From Gallaecimonas mangrovi (lineage in GTDB: Bacteria > Pseudomonadota > Gammaproteobacteria > Enterobacterales > Gallaecimonadaceae), in contig NZ_CP031416.1 of the NCBI RefSeq assembly GCF_003367375.1, positions 1,929,501 through 1,993,500 on the forward strand: a stretch of 64,000 bases of DNA, given 5' to 3'. A model generated the notes under the pieces. That model was not told where the DNA came from, did not search any database, and saw only the letters and a program-made list of their open reading frames with translations. The translations under genes were made by a program, and so were the position numbers. Below are positions 16,651 to 25,683 of the stretch, in pieces. Within the stretch, counting starts at the first letter, position 1. Each line of letters starts with the position of its first letter.

Positions 16651-17316
16651 TTATTTAAGCGCTAACACTTTCGTTAGCCACTGGCCGATATCTTTAACTT
16701 GCTCAAAGCATAGGCAATGCTCCATCGGATAAGTGCGATAGTGGGGGGCAAGGCCTTTTTGCTGCAGCGCAGCCTTTGCTTGCTGGCCAAGAAGCTCTGG
16801 CACTACCGGGTCTTGTGTGCCGTGGTAAATTGCCACTGGCAGTGATTGGTTGGCAGCACTGACGTTGACGCTTTGGCGGGTGGCAAAATAGGTGGAAAGT
16901 GCAAGCAAACCGGCCAAGGGTTTGCCAAAACTTAATGCCGCTTCATAGGCTACGGCGCCACCTTGGGAAAAGCCGGCAACAACAATGTGTTCGCTGCTGA
17001 TACCGCGTGCGATTTCCCGTTCAATCAGCGCCTGAATAGCATGGCTTGACGCCTGAAGCTGGCTTTGGTTCAGCTTTCGCTCGATATCTAAACTCAGAAT
17101 GTCATACCAGGCGGGCATCACATAACCGCCGTTTACTGTCACCGGTATGGCTGGCGCATTAGGGAAAATAAAACGCACGCCAGCACCTGCCGGTAAACCC
17201 AGTTCTGGCACCATGGGCACGAAGTCGTCGCCGCTGGCACCAAGCCCATGCAGCCATATAACTGATGCGGTGATATTGGCCCCAGTCTCGACGATTTGGT
17301 GAGGTAAATAGTCCAT
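16651..17316 (-). CDS. Alpha/beta-hydrolase, carboxylesterase/phospholipase family
   Basis: This 221-residue serine hydrolase resembles the EstB-type carboxylesterase 2/acyl-protein thioesterase family. The oxyanion strand is IWLHGLGASGDDF, and the nucleophile elbow is GFSQGG with S117. The acid is probably D169 in HGTQDPVV, and the histidine H200 in PMEHCLC, where a cysteine follows the His instead of the usual Ser/Thr. It has no signal peptide, so it should be cytoplasmic. It lies just downstream of the fklB terminator and has its own weak upstream region. The physiological substrate is unknown. Confidence 0.88.
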   Translation of the reverse strand: MDYLPHQIVETGANITASVIWLHGLGASGDDFVPMVPELGLPAGAGVRFIFPNAPAIPVTVNGGYVMPAWYDILSLDIERKLNQSQLQASSHAIQALIEREIARGISSEHIVVAGFSQGGAVAYEAALSFGKPLAGLLALSTYFATRQSVNVSAANQSLPVAIYHGTQDPVVPELLGQQAKAALQQKGLAPHYRTYPMEHCLCFEQVKDIGQWLTKVLALK

Positions 17317-17326
17317 AGGATTTCCA

Positions 17327-17356
17327 TGAAAAAAGGCAGCCTAAGCTGCCTTTTTG
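17327..17356 (-). terminator. Rho-independent terminator of fklB
   Basis: On the minus strand GGCAGC-CTAA-type loop-GCTGCC is followed by TTTTTTC, directly after the fklB stop. The A run on the other side makes it near-symmetrical. Confidence 0.8.
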
Positions 17357-17359
17357 CTG

Positions 17360-17974
17360 TTACTCGATGTCGAGAAGTTCGACTTCAAATACTAAGGTGG
17401 CGAAAGGCGGAATAGCACCACCCGCGCCTTGCTCGCCGTAGGCCAAGTCGTGAGGAATGGCCAAACGCCATTTGGAACCGACAGGCATCAGTTGCAGGGC
17501 TTCAACCCAGCCTTTAATCACACCGGTAACCGGGAAGCTGATAGGCTCGCCGCGAGAAACAGAGCTGTCGAAAACAGTACCGTCAGGCAGAGTGCCGTGA
17601 TAATGCACTTTTACTTTGTCAGCGGCAGTCGGCACGGCGCCATTGCCTTCGGTCAGCACTTCATACTGCAAGCCAGAATCGGTAACGGTTACACCGTCTT
17701 TTTTGGCATTGTCGGCCAAGAAGGCTTCGTTGGCGGCAATAAAAGCGGCATGACGGGCTTTGTCTTCTGCTTCTAAGCGAGTACGAATAACGTCAAAAGC
17801 GGCGTTGATTTCGTCGGGAGCAATGGCGAACTCTTCGCCGCGCAGAGCATCGGCCAGACCTTGCTGAACGGCAGGAATGTCGAGGCCGTCAAAGGCTTGT
17901 TGGGCTAACTGGTCGCCCATCTGGCGGCCTACACCGTAGCTGGCTTTCTGTTCTGTGGTTTGATAATCAGCCAT
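17360..17974 (-). CDS. fklB: FKBP-type peptidyl-prolyl isomerase FklB
   Basis: This 204-residue prolyl isomerase is close to E. coli FklB (206). An N-terminal helical dimerisation domain (about 1-90, ASYGVGRQMGDQLA) is followed by a linker and an FKBP domain (about 110-204). The domain has VKVHYHGTLPDGTVFDSS, FPVTGVIKGWVEAL, MPVGSKWRLAIP and GGAIPPFATLVFEVELLDI. It has no signal peptide, so it acts in the cytoplasm, unlike FkpA. The ATG at 17974 is preceded by a purine-rich AAAAGGAAAACGAG stretch. It is monocistronic with a clear terminator. Confidence 0.94.
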   Translation of the reverse strand: MADYQTTEQKASYGVGRQMGDQLAQQAFDGLDIPAVQQGLADALRGEEFAIAPDEINAAFDVIRTRLEAEDKARHAAFIAANEAFLADNAKKDGVTVTDSGLQYEVLTEGNGAVPTAADKVKVHYHGTLPDGTVFDSSVSRGEPISFPVTGVIKGWVEALQLMPVGSKWRLAIPHDLAYGEQGAGGAIPPFATLVFEVELLDIE

Positions 17975-18023
17975 GTCTGACTCGTTTTCCTTTTTGAATA
18001 AGAAGGGCGATCTTAACAGAGCG

Positions 18024-18734
18024 CTACGGGCGCAGCCAATGTGTGATGTCGGTTGCAGGCTCAGCGGTTTGCGTATCGTTAAATGCCATTAAATACGCTT
18101 CTTTATTACCTAAAAGTGTCATTTGCTTGCCATCAAGTGCCAGGGCCGTCCCTTCGGGTAGGCAAGCCACTTTTTCTTCTGGGCAGAGGGTGAGAAATTC
18201 GTTGAGTCTGTCGGTACGTGTTTCGCCGTTATGGCCTGGCTGTATGTAGTTACTGAAATGGGGATTAATTTGCAGCGGTAATAGGCCGAGGGCATCGAAG
18301 CTTGGCGGGTAAACAATGGGCATATCATTGGTGGTGCGAATGCTTTTACCTGCCACATTTGAACCGGCACTCCAACCAATATAGGGCAGCGAACCGCCTT
18401 TAACGCGTTCAGCGATAGCGCCCAGCAGTTGGCGCTGATAAAGCTCGGTCAAAAGCCTGAAGGTATTACCGCCACCAATGGCAATGGCCTTGGCTTTGGC
18501 AATGGCCGCAAGGGGATCGTCAACAGTATGAATGCCGGTTACGGTAATTCTCAGTGGCGCTAATGCTTGGGCGACTTTAGCGCTGTATTGGTCCCAATCC
18601 AGTGTCACCCCGGCGAAGGGTACAAAGAGCAATTCACGTTCATCTTCTGCAAGCAGTTTATCAATCAGCGGTAAAGCATGAGCCAAGAACGGGGTGTCAC
18701 CTTCACGGGAGGCGGATAACAACAGAGCACGCAC
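18024..18734 (-). CDS. pepE: Dipeptidase E (alpha-aspartyl dipeptidase)
   Basis: PepE is a cytoplasmic serine peptidase (family S51) that cleaves N-terminal Asp-X dipeptides. The 236-residue protein shows the family pattern: GGGNTFRLL (87-95), GWSAGSN with the nucleophile S122, and a downstream DALGLLPLQINPHFSNY with the histidine region. The length matches E. coli PepE (229). It is divergent from htpX, with 133 bases between the starts. No terminator is obvious between its end and fklB, 49 bases away on the same strand, so fklB could be co-transcribed behind it. Confidence 0.93.
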   Translation of the reverse strand: MRALLLSASREGDTPFLAHALPLIDKLLAEDERELLFVPFAGVTLDWDQYSAKVAQALAPLRITVTGIHTVDDPLAAIAKAKAIAIGGGNTFRLLTELYQRQLLGAIAERVKGGSLPYIGWSAGSNVAGKSIRTTNDMPIVYPPSFDALGLLPLQINPHFSNYIQPGHNGETRTDRLNEFLTLCPEEKVACLPEGTALALDGKQMTLLGNKEAYLMAFNDTQTAEPATDITHWLRP

Positions 18735-18816
18735 AAATAAAATCCCTTCAACGGATACAAACGTATTAATGATAACGAAATTTTCTTAATGCGGGGGCTT
18801 GAAAAGCCAAAAGCTG

Positions 18817-18829
18817 GACATATTATGTC
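18817..18829. promoter_or_regulatory. 13-base palindrome in the htpX upstream region
   Basis: GACATA-T-TATGTC is a perfect inverted repeat about 39 bases before the htpX start codon. A heat-shock-like CTTGAAA lies at 18798-18804, with a CATAT element after it at sub-optimal spacing. It is an operator or sigma-32 promoter candidate only. Confidence 0.3.
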
Positions 18830-18867
18830 AGTCAGACCAACGCGTCTTTGACCAAAGGAGTCTTATT

Positions 18868-19746
18868 GTGAAACGCGTCCTTTTATTCCTGGCAACCAAC
18901 CTGGCAGTGATCCTGGTATTGTCGGTGGTCCTCAATCTGGTGATGGCCGCTTTGGGGGTGCAGTATTACTCCATCGGCGGTTATCTGGTTATTGCTGTTG
19001 TTTTCGGTTTTGGTGGCAGCTTTATTTCACTGTTTATGTCGAAATGGATCGCCAAGCGTTCCGTTGGCGCCTATGTGATTGAGCAGCCCCGAGACCAAAT
19101 GGAGCAGTGGCTGGTTAATACCGTTGCCCGTCAAGCGCAGGCGGCAGGTGTAAAAATGCCAGAAGTGGCGATTTACGACTCACCTGATATGAACGCTTTT
19201 GCCACTGGCCCCAGCAAAAACAACTCGCTTATCGCCGTATCAACCGGTCTTTTATACAAAATGGACCGCGATGAGGTTGAGGCGGTGCTGGGCCATGAGA
19301 TGTCCCACGTGGCTAACGGTGACATGGTCACCATGACCTTGATCCAGGGTGTGCTCAATACCTTTGTTATCTTCTTGGCAAGGGTCATCGCCGGGGTTAT
19401 CTCCAATGCCATGCGTGGTAACGACCAGCAGGGCCAAGGCCTGGGCGGTTTGGCGTATTTTGCGGTAGTGATGGTACTGGAACTGGTGTTTGGTATTGTC
19501 GCCTCGGTTATTGTTGCCTGGTTCTCTCGCCAGCGGGAATATCGCGCTGATGCCGGTGGTGCACAATTGGCCGGCCGCCAGAAGATGATCAGTGCTCTCG
19601 AGCGCTTAGGGCGGGCCCATGAAGAGCCGCATTTGGAAGGGCAACTGGCCGCTTTTGGTATTCAAGGGGGCAAACGCACCCTGGGTGAATTGCTGATGAG
19701 TCACCCACCCATCGAGAAACGTATCGCTGCCCTTCGCGGTATGTAG
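18868..19746 (+). CDS. htpX: Membrane protease HtpX
   Basis: HtpX is an inner-membrane zinc endopeptidase of family M48 that helps to remove damaged membrane proteins, partly overlapping with FtsH. The protein is 292 residues (E. coli 293). Two N-terminal membrane segments (about 4-28 and 35-57) precede the zinc motif HEMSH (H143, E144, H147); the third ligand is in REYRADAG. Two further hydrophobic stretches follow the active site. I start it at GTG 18868, because AAAGGAG lies seven bases upstream and the N terminus then aligns with E. coli. The frame is open 23 codons further, without support. It ends at a strong terminator. Confidence 0.95.
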   Translation: MKRVLLFLATNLAVILVLSVVLNLVMAALGVQYYSIGGYLVIAVVFGFGGSFISLFMSKWIAKRSVGAYVIEQPRDQMEQWLVNTVARQAQAAGVKMPEVAIYDSPDMNAFATGPSKNNSLIAVSTGLLYKMDRDEVEAVLGHEMSHVANGDMVTMTLIQGVLNTFVIFLARVIAGVISNAMRGNDQQGQGLGGLAYFAVVMVLELVFGIVASVIVAWFSRQREYRADAGGAQLAGRQKMISALERLGRAHEEPHLEGQLAAFGIQGGKRTLGELLMSHPPIEKRIAALRGM

Positions 19747-19765
19747 TAACGACGTTGTCTGCTCT

Positions 19766-19793
19766 AATTGGCCGCTTTTGCGGCCTTTTTTCT
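19766..19793 (+). terminator. Rho-independent terminator of htpX
   Basis: GGCCGC-TTTT-GCGGCC (19770-19785) is followed by seven T about 20 bases after the htpX stop. Confidence 0.88.
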
Positions 19794-19856
19794 GCCTCAC
19801 TCACAACGCGGCTGCGCTAGGCTGATAGAAGTCGTCACACTGCGTGGAGTCTTCAA

Positions 19857-20378
19857 ATGGATATGTTGTGGAAAGGTCCCTGGCAAAGCTTAGAGCACTT
19901 GAGTTTTAATCATCACGATCTGGACGGCACCGTACTTGGCCTCTACGAAGGCGACCCTTTTGCTATTGATTACGAGATCCGCTGTTTTTCCAGCTGGCGC
20001 ACCCGGCAAGCAACCGTTATTCCTAAAGGCGGCATGCCGGTGCAAATTATGGGAGACGGGGAGGGCTGCTGGACGATGGATGGTGCCCCGCAGCCGCAGT
20101 GGCAAGGTTGTTTGGATGTTGACCTTGGCTTCACCCTTGCCACCAACATGCTGCCTATTCGGCGCTTAGACTTAACGGTTGGCGACGATAAAACCATTAA
20201 GGTTATTTGGTACCGCTTTCCCCAGGGCCGCTTTGAAGTCATAGAGCAAAACTACGCACATTTAGCACCGCGGCTTTACCGCTACACCAACCTTTCTACC
20301 GGCTTTACAGCCGAACTTAGCATCGACGATAACGGCATGGTTAAAGACTATGGCGAATTGTGGTGCCAGCTACGTTGA
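19857..20378 (+). CDS. Putative glycolipid-binding family protein
   Basis: This 173-residue soluble protein is recognisable as the 'putative glycolipid-binding' family (PF06475) by its conserved path: an early DYEIRC and WRTRQATV, then GEGCWTMDG, GCLDVDLGFTLATNMLPIRRLDL and the closing YRYTNLSTGFTAEL-DNGMVKDYGELW. The fold is a beta barrel-like domain whose binding activity is named from structure, not from demonstrated physiology. There is no signal peptide. The start ATG follows a GGAG at 19845-19848. It stands alone between the htpX terminator and an AT-rich gap of about 200 bases before the next gene. Confidence 0.75.
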   Translation: MDMLWKGPWQSLEHLSFNHHDLDGTVLGLYEGDPFAIDYEIRCFSSWRTRQATVIPKGGMPVQIMGDGEGCWTMDGAPQPQWQGCLDVDLGFTLATNMLPIRRLDLTVGDDKTIKVIWYRFPQGRFEVIEQNYAHLAPRLYRYTNLSTGFTAELSIDDNGMVKDYGELWCQLR

Positions 20379-20509
20379 TGCCCGGGTATCACAATGACAT
20401 TTTTTTAATGCTAACTTCCTGTTTTTACTGCCATAACAATGTGAGGTTCAGAAGGCGAGCTTTACATTCTAACTTACCAAAATTAATCTTTTAAAATTTT
20501 ATATATTCA

Positions 20510-20537
20510 TTGACTGTCTTATTTTTATCCGTAAAAA
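20510..20537 (+). promoter_or_regulatory. Candidate promoter of the kfrA-like/recombinase/radD operon
   Basis: TTGACT (20510-20515), a 16-base spacer and TAAAAA (20532-20537), in an AT-rich region that contrasts with neighbouring DNA. The -10 overlaps the left edge of the repeat cluster described next. Confidence 0.45.
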
Positions 20538-20571
20538 TGTGTGTAATGTAAATATTACAGTTTTACGTAAA
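20530..20571. promoter_or_regulatory. Nested inverted repeats, candidate KfrA-type operator
   Basis: Inner repeat TGTAAT-N6-ATTACA (20542-20559) is flanked by CGTAAAA (20530-20536) and TTTTACG (20561-20567). A further perfect palindrome TTTACGTAAA lies at 20562-20571. The cluster covers the -10 and the region up to nine bases before the start codon, as expected for autorepression by the encoded DNA-binding protein. Confidence 0.5.
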
Positions 20572-20579
20572 GGTGCTTT

Positions 20580-21569
20580 ATGCAACGTAACCCCTTGGGC
20601 CAGCAACTTCGGGCAAATCGAGACAACGTATGGAAAGCCGCTCAGACCTTGGTTGACCAGGGGGCGCAGCCTTCAGTGAATAATGTACGCCAGTGGTTAG
20701 GGGGCGGCTCCAATAGTTCTATTAGCCGTTATCTGCAGGAATGGCATGCCTCTTCCCAAGAGGAAAGAAGTGTAAGGCTTGCTACACCTTTACACTTGCA
20801 GCAGTCGCTGGATTCGCTTTTTCAGCAAATGGAACAAGAGAAAGCGGCGGCAATTAATGCGGCAGAAAAGGCCTTGGTAGACCGGCTAGCCAAGCTTGAA
20901 CACGACAAGGCTGAAGCAAACAGTGAGCTTGCAAAAACGCAGCAGCAATTAGCTGAAACAGCCGCAGCACTGGCAAAGAAAGAACAGCAGCTAGGTGATG
21001 TGCAAACCGAGTTGGCGCAGCAACAGAAGCTGCTGTCAGAAAGTCAGCGGCAGTTGGCCTTGGTTCGCCAACAAGCGAGCCAATGGCAACGGGAAGCCGA
21101 AGATAACAGGGCGCAAGTTAATCATCTTTTTCACCAGCAGCAACATTTTCAAGAACGTTGGCAAGCAGAAGCCGCTAAGCGCCAGGAAGCAACTGAAGAA
21201 GCACGTTGGCAATGGCAAAATGAAAAACAACAGCTCAATGTTGCTGTCGAAGAAGCGCGGGAGGAAATTCGTAACCTCAATGGCATCTTGGTGGAGTATC
21301 AACGCAAGGCCAGTGCTGTTGATGACATTCAGCGTGTTGCCGACCAACACCAACAGGCCTATCAGCAGGCAGCACAAGAAATTAAGCAGCTTCAGCTAAG
21401 GCTTGCTGATGTATTGCCGCAGCGCGACTTCGCTGAACAAATGCGCCAGCAGCAACAGCTACTGGCTCAGCTTTTTGACGATGTTAGCTTTCTCACCGAA
21501 CAAGTGAAGAAACGCCAGCAACTAAAAAGTGAGTTAGAAGCCCTTAAATCCTCGTTAGGTGGCGCGTGA
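20580..21569 (+). CDS. KfrA/TnpT-like DNA-binding coiled-coil protein
   Basis: This 329-residue protein has an N-terminal KfrA-type helix-turn-helix (about 10-60: VWKAAQTLVDQGAQPSVNNVRQWLGGGSNSSISRYLQEW). The rest, about residues 75-325, is one long Gln/Glu/Ala-rich coiled coil. Plasmid KfrA and the TnpT cofactor of Tn4651-type recombination share this layout. It probably binds a palindromic site, forms filaments or dimers, and represses its own promoter through the repeats just upstream. The stop overlaps the recombinase start (GTGA), so the two proteins should be made together. There is no plasmid or transposon backbone nearby, so this looks like a chromosomal derivative. Confidence 0.8.
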   Translation: MQRNPLGQQLRANRDNVWKAAQTLVDQGAQPSVNNVRQWLGGGSNSSISRYLQEWHASSQEERSVRLATPLHLQQSLDSLFQQMEQEKAAAINAAEKALVDRLAKLEHDKAEANSELAKTQQQLAETAAALAKKEQQLGDVQTELAQQQKLLSESQRQLALVRQQASQWQREAEDNRAQVNHLFHQQQHFQERWQAEAAKRQEATEEARWQWQNEKQQLNVAVEEAREEIRNLNGILVEYQRKASAVDDIQRVADQHQQAYQQAAQEIKQLQLRLADVLPQRDFAEQMRQQQQLLAQLFDDVSFLTEQVKKRQQLKSELEALKSSLGGA

Positions 21570-22453
21570 AGCTACCGGCATTGCCTGACAACTGGCTGCA
21601 AGCGGCGACGGCAGCCAGTACTCGTCACCAATACAGTGCGGGCTTAAAGCAGTTTATTATCGCCGGTTTCACCTTGCCGGCGACCCCTAGCCAGTTAACA
21701 CGCTATTTAGGTTTAAAAGGGGCACAGTTATCGGTAAGCACGCTTCGAAGCCACATCAGTGCGGTTAAAGCCTGGCATCGCCAACAGGGGTTTAGCGATC
21801 CGGTAAATGAAGATGTGCGCTTGGCTTTTAAGGCCCTAAGCCGCCTTAAAAAGGGCAGTGACAAGAAAAAAGCCGCAAGCCTTACGCGGCAGCAAATTAA
21901 TGCCTTGCTGGGCGACTGCTTGGCGGATGCATTATTCGGTGCCAGAGACGGTTTGATGATAAGCCTTGGCCTGGCAGGAGCGCTTCGCCGGTCTGAGCTG
22001 GCCGCCTTACGATTTGAGGACGTTGAAACAACTGATGCCGGGTTAAGGCTGCACATCCGTTTTTCAAAAACGGATCAAACCGGCCAAGGTAAATATCTTA
22101 CGCTGCCAGCACTACCAAAGCCTCTAGATCCGGTAGCTTGGTTACAGTGCTGGCAGCAACAAAGTGGCCTGACATCTGGGCCATTGCTGCGCCGTATTAA
22201 TCGGCATCAACAGGTTCAAGAAGGCAGCATGACCACTCACGGCTTAAACCATGCGCTGCAGAAAAGGGCACAACGGCTGGGGCTAAAAGGCGTGAGCTGT
22301 CATAGTCTTCGCCGCAGTTTTGCCACCCTAGCAGTACGTAATGGCGTGAGTTTAGTGGATGTTGCCGCTGTTGGCCGCTGGCAAAGCCTGGACAGTTTAA
22401 AAGAATATGTCGATAGCGCCCCGAAAGAAGCCATTGCTAAGGCATTTTCATGA
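21566..22453 (+). CDS. Tyrosine site-specific recombinase
   Basis: This 295-residue integrase-type recombinase has an N-terminal SAM-like core-binding domain (about 8-100) and a catalytic domain (about 105-295). The active-site set is complete: R141 in GALRRSEL, K168 in FSKTDQ, H246-x-x-R249 in CHSLRRSF, W272 in VGRWQS (the position often held by His) and nucleophile Y281. It starts with GTG 21566 overlapping the upstream stop and overlaps radD by ATGA. The neighbours suggest a resolvase-like pair (compare TnpS-TnpT) rather than a phage integrase: no tRNA, excisionase or direct repeats are visible. Its target site is unknown. Confidence 0.88.
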   Translation: MKLPALPDNWLQAATAASTRHQYSAGLKQFIIAGFTLPATPSQLTRYLGLKGAQLSVSTLRSHISAVKAWHRQQGFSDPVNEDVRLAFKALSRLKKGSDKKKAASLTRQQINALLGDCLADALFGARDGLMISLGLAGALRRSELAALRFEDVETTDAGLRLHIRFSKTDQTGQGKYLTLPALPKPLDPVAWLQCWQQQSGLTSGPLLRRINRHQQVQEGSMTTHGLNHALQKRAQRLGLKGVSCHSLRRSFATLAVRNGVSLVDVAAVGRWQSLDSLKEYVDSAPKEAIAKAFS

Positions 22454-24123
22454 AATTACGGCCCTATCAGCAACAAGCCGTGCAAGCTACCGTCAATTAC
22501 TTCAAAAAAAACCGCGAACCGGCGCTGATTGTTTTACCTACCGGTGCCGGTAAAAGTTTGGTAATAGCTGAGTTGGCGAGGCTGGCCAAAGGGCGAGTAT
22601 TAATGCTGACCCATGTGGCTGAGTTGGTTGCTCAAAATGCCGCGAAATACGCCCAGGTGAGAACCGACGGCAGTATTTATGCCGCAGGCCTGAAGGCGAG
22701 AGATGCCGAGGGCAAGGTGGTTTTTGCCTCTATTCAATCGGTGGCGCCTAACCTCAGGCAATTTGATAGCGACTTTTCGTTGGTGATTATTGATGAGTGC
22801 CACCGCATAAGCGCTGATGAGCAAAGCCAATATCTTAAGGTGCTAAAGCATTTCCAAAGCAGCTTTGTACTAGGACTGACCGCTACGCCTTATCGTCTTG
22901 ATGGTGGCTGGCTTTATCAGTTTCATGTGGCAGGACAGGTGCGAAGTACCGCTAGCAAGCTTTTTAAATACTGCGTGTATGAACTGCCACTGCGTACCCT
23001 TATCAAAGACGGTTTTTTAACGCCGGTACAGATGGTGCCAGCCCCTGCTATTCGTTATCAGTTTGCAGAGCAAATTAGTCACTGGACTCAAGCTGAATTA
23101 GATAAAGCATTGGCAGGGCAGGGGAAATTAACCCCCGCTATTGTGAAGCACTTGCTTGAACTCAGCCGGCAACGCCGCGGGGTGATGATTTTTGCCGCTA
23201 CCCGCAAGCATGCGCGAGAGATCATTGCCGAACTGCCTGAGAAGCAGGCGGCGCTGATATTAGGCGATACGCCAGTGGCTGAACGCCAAGGGCTGATCGC
23301 GGCCTTTAAAGCCCAACAGCTGAAATATCTGGTCAACGTGTCGGTGTTAACCACTGGCTTTGACGCTCCGCATGTGGACGTTATAGCGTTGATGCGACCA
23401 ACTGAGTCGGTGTCACTGTTCCAGCAAATGGTGGGCCGGGGGCTGCGTTTATACGACGGCAAAGAAGATTGCCTAGTACTTGACTATGCCGGTTCTGGCT
23501 TTGATTTATTCAGCCCTGAAATTGGCGAGCCACGCCCCCCGGGCACCGTGCCGGTTACTGTGCCTTGCCCTGTCTGTGATTTTCAAAATACCTTCTGGGG
23601 GAAGGTGGATGACGATGGCGACATCATTGAACACTTCGGGCGCCGCTGCCAGGGCATGACGGGCCCCGATAAGCAATGTGACTTTCGCTTTCGTTCGCGC
23701 CTTTGTCCTCATTGTGGTGGCGAGGCCGATATTGCGGCACGGCATTGCCCACACTGCCAGCAGGCGCTGGTGGATGTGGACAAGCAGTTAAGAGAGGCGA
23801 TGAAAAATCGCCAGCAGCATCTATTTCGTGTGGCTGATTGGCAATTAACCTTAAATGGCGAGCTGTTAGAGGTTTGCTATCGCGATATTGAGGGGCAACC
23901 GTTTAAAGAGTCTCTCAAACTTAAAAGCAAAGGGCTGCGGCGTTTCCTTGTGGAAGCAAACCGCGCGCCCGGTGTGCACTTTATTCCTGATGATGCTCGT
24001 TTGGTTGGGCATTTAGCTGCGCTGCGCCCACCCAAGTTTTTGCTGTTAAAACAGCAAAAAGGCTGGCGCCTTGAAAGCCGGCTTTTTGACTACCAAGGCC
24101 GGATAGCCGATCACCAGTCTTAA
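22450..24123 (+). CDS. radD: DNA repair ATP-dependent helicase-like protein RadD (YejH)
   Basis: RadD is a superfamily 2 protein that works with RecA and SSB in recombinational repair. The 557-residue protein starts LRPYQQQAV (Q motif region). Walker A is LPTGAGKS (29-36), the DEAH-like box is DECH (115-118), motif III is GLTATPYRL, and [10 protein letters not shown] and [10 protein letters not shown] are motifs V and VI. The C-terminal part has zinc-ribbon-like pairs (CPVC, CPHCGG, CPHC), as in E. coli RadD (586). The start overlaps the recombinase stop as ATGA, a coupling that I do not know from E. coli, where radD is not behind a recombinase. It is convergent with the chemoreceptor gene, with a four-base stop overlap. 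Confidence 0.93.
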   Translation: MKLRPYQQQAVQATVNYFKKNREPALIVLPTGAGKSLVIAELARLAKGRVLMLTHVAELVAQNAAKYAQVRTDGSIYAAGLKARDAEGKVVFASIQSVAPNLRQFDSDFSLVIIDECHRISADEQSQYLKVLKHFQSSFVLGLTATPYRLDGGWLYQFHVAGQVRSTASKLFKYCVYELPLRTLIKDGFLTPVQMVPAPAIRYQFAEQISHWTQAELDKALAGQGKLTPAIVKHLLELSRQRRGVMIFAATRKHAREIIAELPEKQAALILGDTPVAERQGLIAAFKAQQLKYLVNVSVLTTGFDAPHVDVIALMRPTESVSLFQQMVGRGLRLYDGKEDCLVLDYAGSGFDLFSPEIGEPRPPGTVPVTVPCPVCDFQNTFWGKVDDDGDIIEHFGRRCQGMTGPDKQCDFRFRSRLCPHCGGEADIAARHCPHCQQALVDVDKQLREAMKNRQQHLFRVADWQLTLNGELLEVCYRDIEGQPFKESLKLKSKGLRRFLVEANRAPGVHFIPDDARLVGHLAALRPPKFLLLKQQKGWRLESRLFDYQGRIADHQS

Positions 24124-25421
24124 ACGGCCATGGTTAGTTCATGCACCAAGCGGGTGAAATCACTGACCCCTTTTTCAACCTCTTCCATCCCCTGATTAAT
24201 CGCCGAAATCATATGCTGGCCTTGGCCAGCTTCAGCGGTAATGCCGTCCATTTGTTTAACGATGGTATTAATAAGCTCGCTGTTGGCTAATACCACCTTT
24301 GAAATTTCTTCTGTGGCTTCGCCTGTTCGGGTGGCGAGTTTTCTTACCTCGTCAGCCACCACCGCAAAGCCACGGCCTTGTTCTCCGGCGCGGGCCGCTT
24401 CGATAGCGGCATTCAGCGCCAATAAATTGGTTTGCTCAGCAATTGCCCTGATGGTGGAAACAATCTCGGTGATAGCAGAGGAATGTGATTGCATGGTGGT
24501 ACTGGTTTTTCGAGCGGCTTTTACTTGCTCTGAAATATGTTCAGACGCCGTTACCGCGTCAACCAAAGCGTTCTTGGCATTGGTTGTTATTTGCGAGGTT
24601 TCTTCTGAGGTGGTAGCGGCTACTTCAGCCGCTTGCTGCAGTTGGTAAACACGGTTAGTAATATCGCTGGCAAATTTAATGATTTTATAGACCTTGCCGG
24701 CTTCATTAAAAATGGGGTTATAGGTAGCCTCTAGCCAAACAGCATTGCCATTGGCTTTAACGCGCTCGAATTTCCCAACAAAATGCTGGCCTGATTGTAA
24801 TCGCTTCCAAAACTGGGGGTTTTTCTCATAAAAAGCCGGTTTGCAAAACATTTTATGGTGTTTTCCCTGCACCTGGTGCAGTTCATATCCGAAGCAATGC
24901 AGAAAGTTGCTGTTTGCATTAAGCACGTAGCCGTCTGGGGTGAACTCAATAATGGCCTGAGAAAGGTCAACAGCCTTCGATATCGCATTTTTTTCTTGCA
25001 GGGCAAGGTAATTTTCGGTGATGTCCGACGCTATTTTTATCACTTTACTGACACTGCCAGTGTCATCGATAACAGGAAAATAAGTGGCCTCTAACCAAAT
25101 AACGGCTTTGTCTTTTCGCACGCGGTTAAATTGACCTTTTTGCGGAATACCCGCTGCCAGGTCTTGCCAGAATTTTCGATATTCATTGGATGACCGGTAT
25201 TTTTCATCGCAAAGCATGCCATGGTGATGGCCAACCAATTCACTTTGGGAATAGCCAGTGACCTGGCAAAACATGTCGTTAACTTCCTCAATGGTGCCAT
25301 CAGACGCGAAGCTAATAAAACCGATGTTGTTCTTGATTGCAGCCAGTTCATGCCGGTAGGTGGCGGCCGCTTGTTGTAGAGCGTCTACCTGCTCAAGCCA
25401 TCGCTTTTTTTCTTGAAACAT
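24120..25421 (-). CDS. Soluble PAS-PAS methyl-accepting chemoreceptor, BdlA-like
   Basis: This 433-residue protein has no membrane segment. A short N-terminal coiled coil (1-22) precedes PAS1 (about 25-135, with [17 protein letters not shown] and a PAC motif) and PAS2 (about 145-255, [12 protein letters not shown]). The C terminus is an MCP signalling domain (about 265-433) with the hairpin tip [35 protein letters not shown]. Each PAS carries a WLEATYxPxxxxxG segment, typical of flavin/heme-type PAS repeats. The architecture and length match BdlA, the cytoplasmic dispersion regulator of Pseudomonas aeruginosa (417 residues). No che gene is nearby. It probably senses redox state or an internal metabolite and feeds a CheA complex or c-di-GMP enzymes. 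The BdlA role itself is inference. Confidence 0.87.
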   Translation of the reverse strand: MFQEKKRWLEQVDALQQAAATYRHELAAIKNNIGFISFASDGTIEEVNDMFCQVTGYSQSELVGHHHGMLCDEKYRSSNEYRKFWQDLAAGIPQKGQFNRVRKDKAVIWLEATYFPVIDDTGSVSKVIKIASDITENYLALQEKNAISKAVDLSQAIIEFTPDGYVLNANSNFLHCFGYELHQVQGKHHKMFCKPAFYEKNPQFWKRLQSGQHFVGKFERVKANGNAVWLEATYNPIFNEAGKVYKIIKFASDITNRVYQLQQAAEVAATTSEETSQITTNAKNALVDAVTASEHISEQVKAARKTSTTMQSHSSAITEIVSTIRAIAEQTNLLALNAAIEAARAGEQGRGFAVVADEVRKLATRTGEATEEISKVVLANSELINTIVKQMDGITAEAGQGQHMISAINQGMEEVEKGVSDFTRLVHELTMAV

Positions 25422-25683
25422 GTTGTCCCTCTATTGTTCAACGCCTTTGGCTAGTTAATCTTTGCACAAGGAAACCCACATAACGTCGTGCTATAAAATA
25501 GTGAGATATTTACTGCAATTAGTATGCCCAAGCGGCGACATACCAATAAATTGTAGCTAATTGGCAAGTGCGCATCTGTCTATTTTCCGGGGTGTTTTTT
25601 TTATTTGTATCTGTATCTTAGACGCTAGAGGTACTAGCGGCCTTCATGGAAGACGCCGATATGCAGTCAGATGGATAAATGTG

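Noticed and set aside
18799-18867. N-terminal extension of HtpX from TTG 18799
   Set aside because: The added 23 residues include charged sequence unlike HtpX, while GTG 18868 has AAAGGAG and gives the family start.
20580-22453. Integrated plasmid or prophage at the KfrA-like/recombinase pair
   Set aside because: No replication, transfer, phage, excision or tRNA-flanking repeat is visible, and the operon runs seamlessly into radD.
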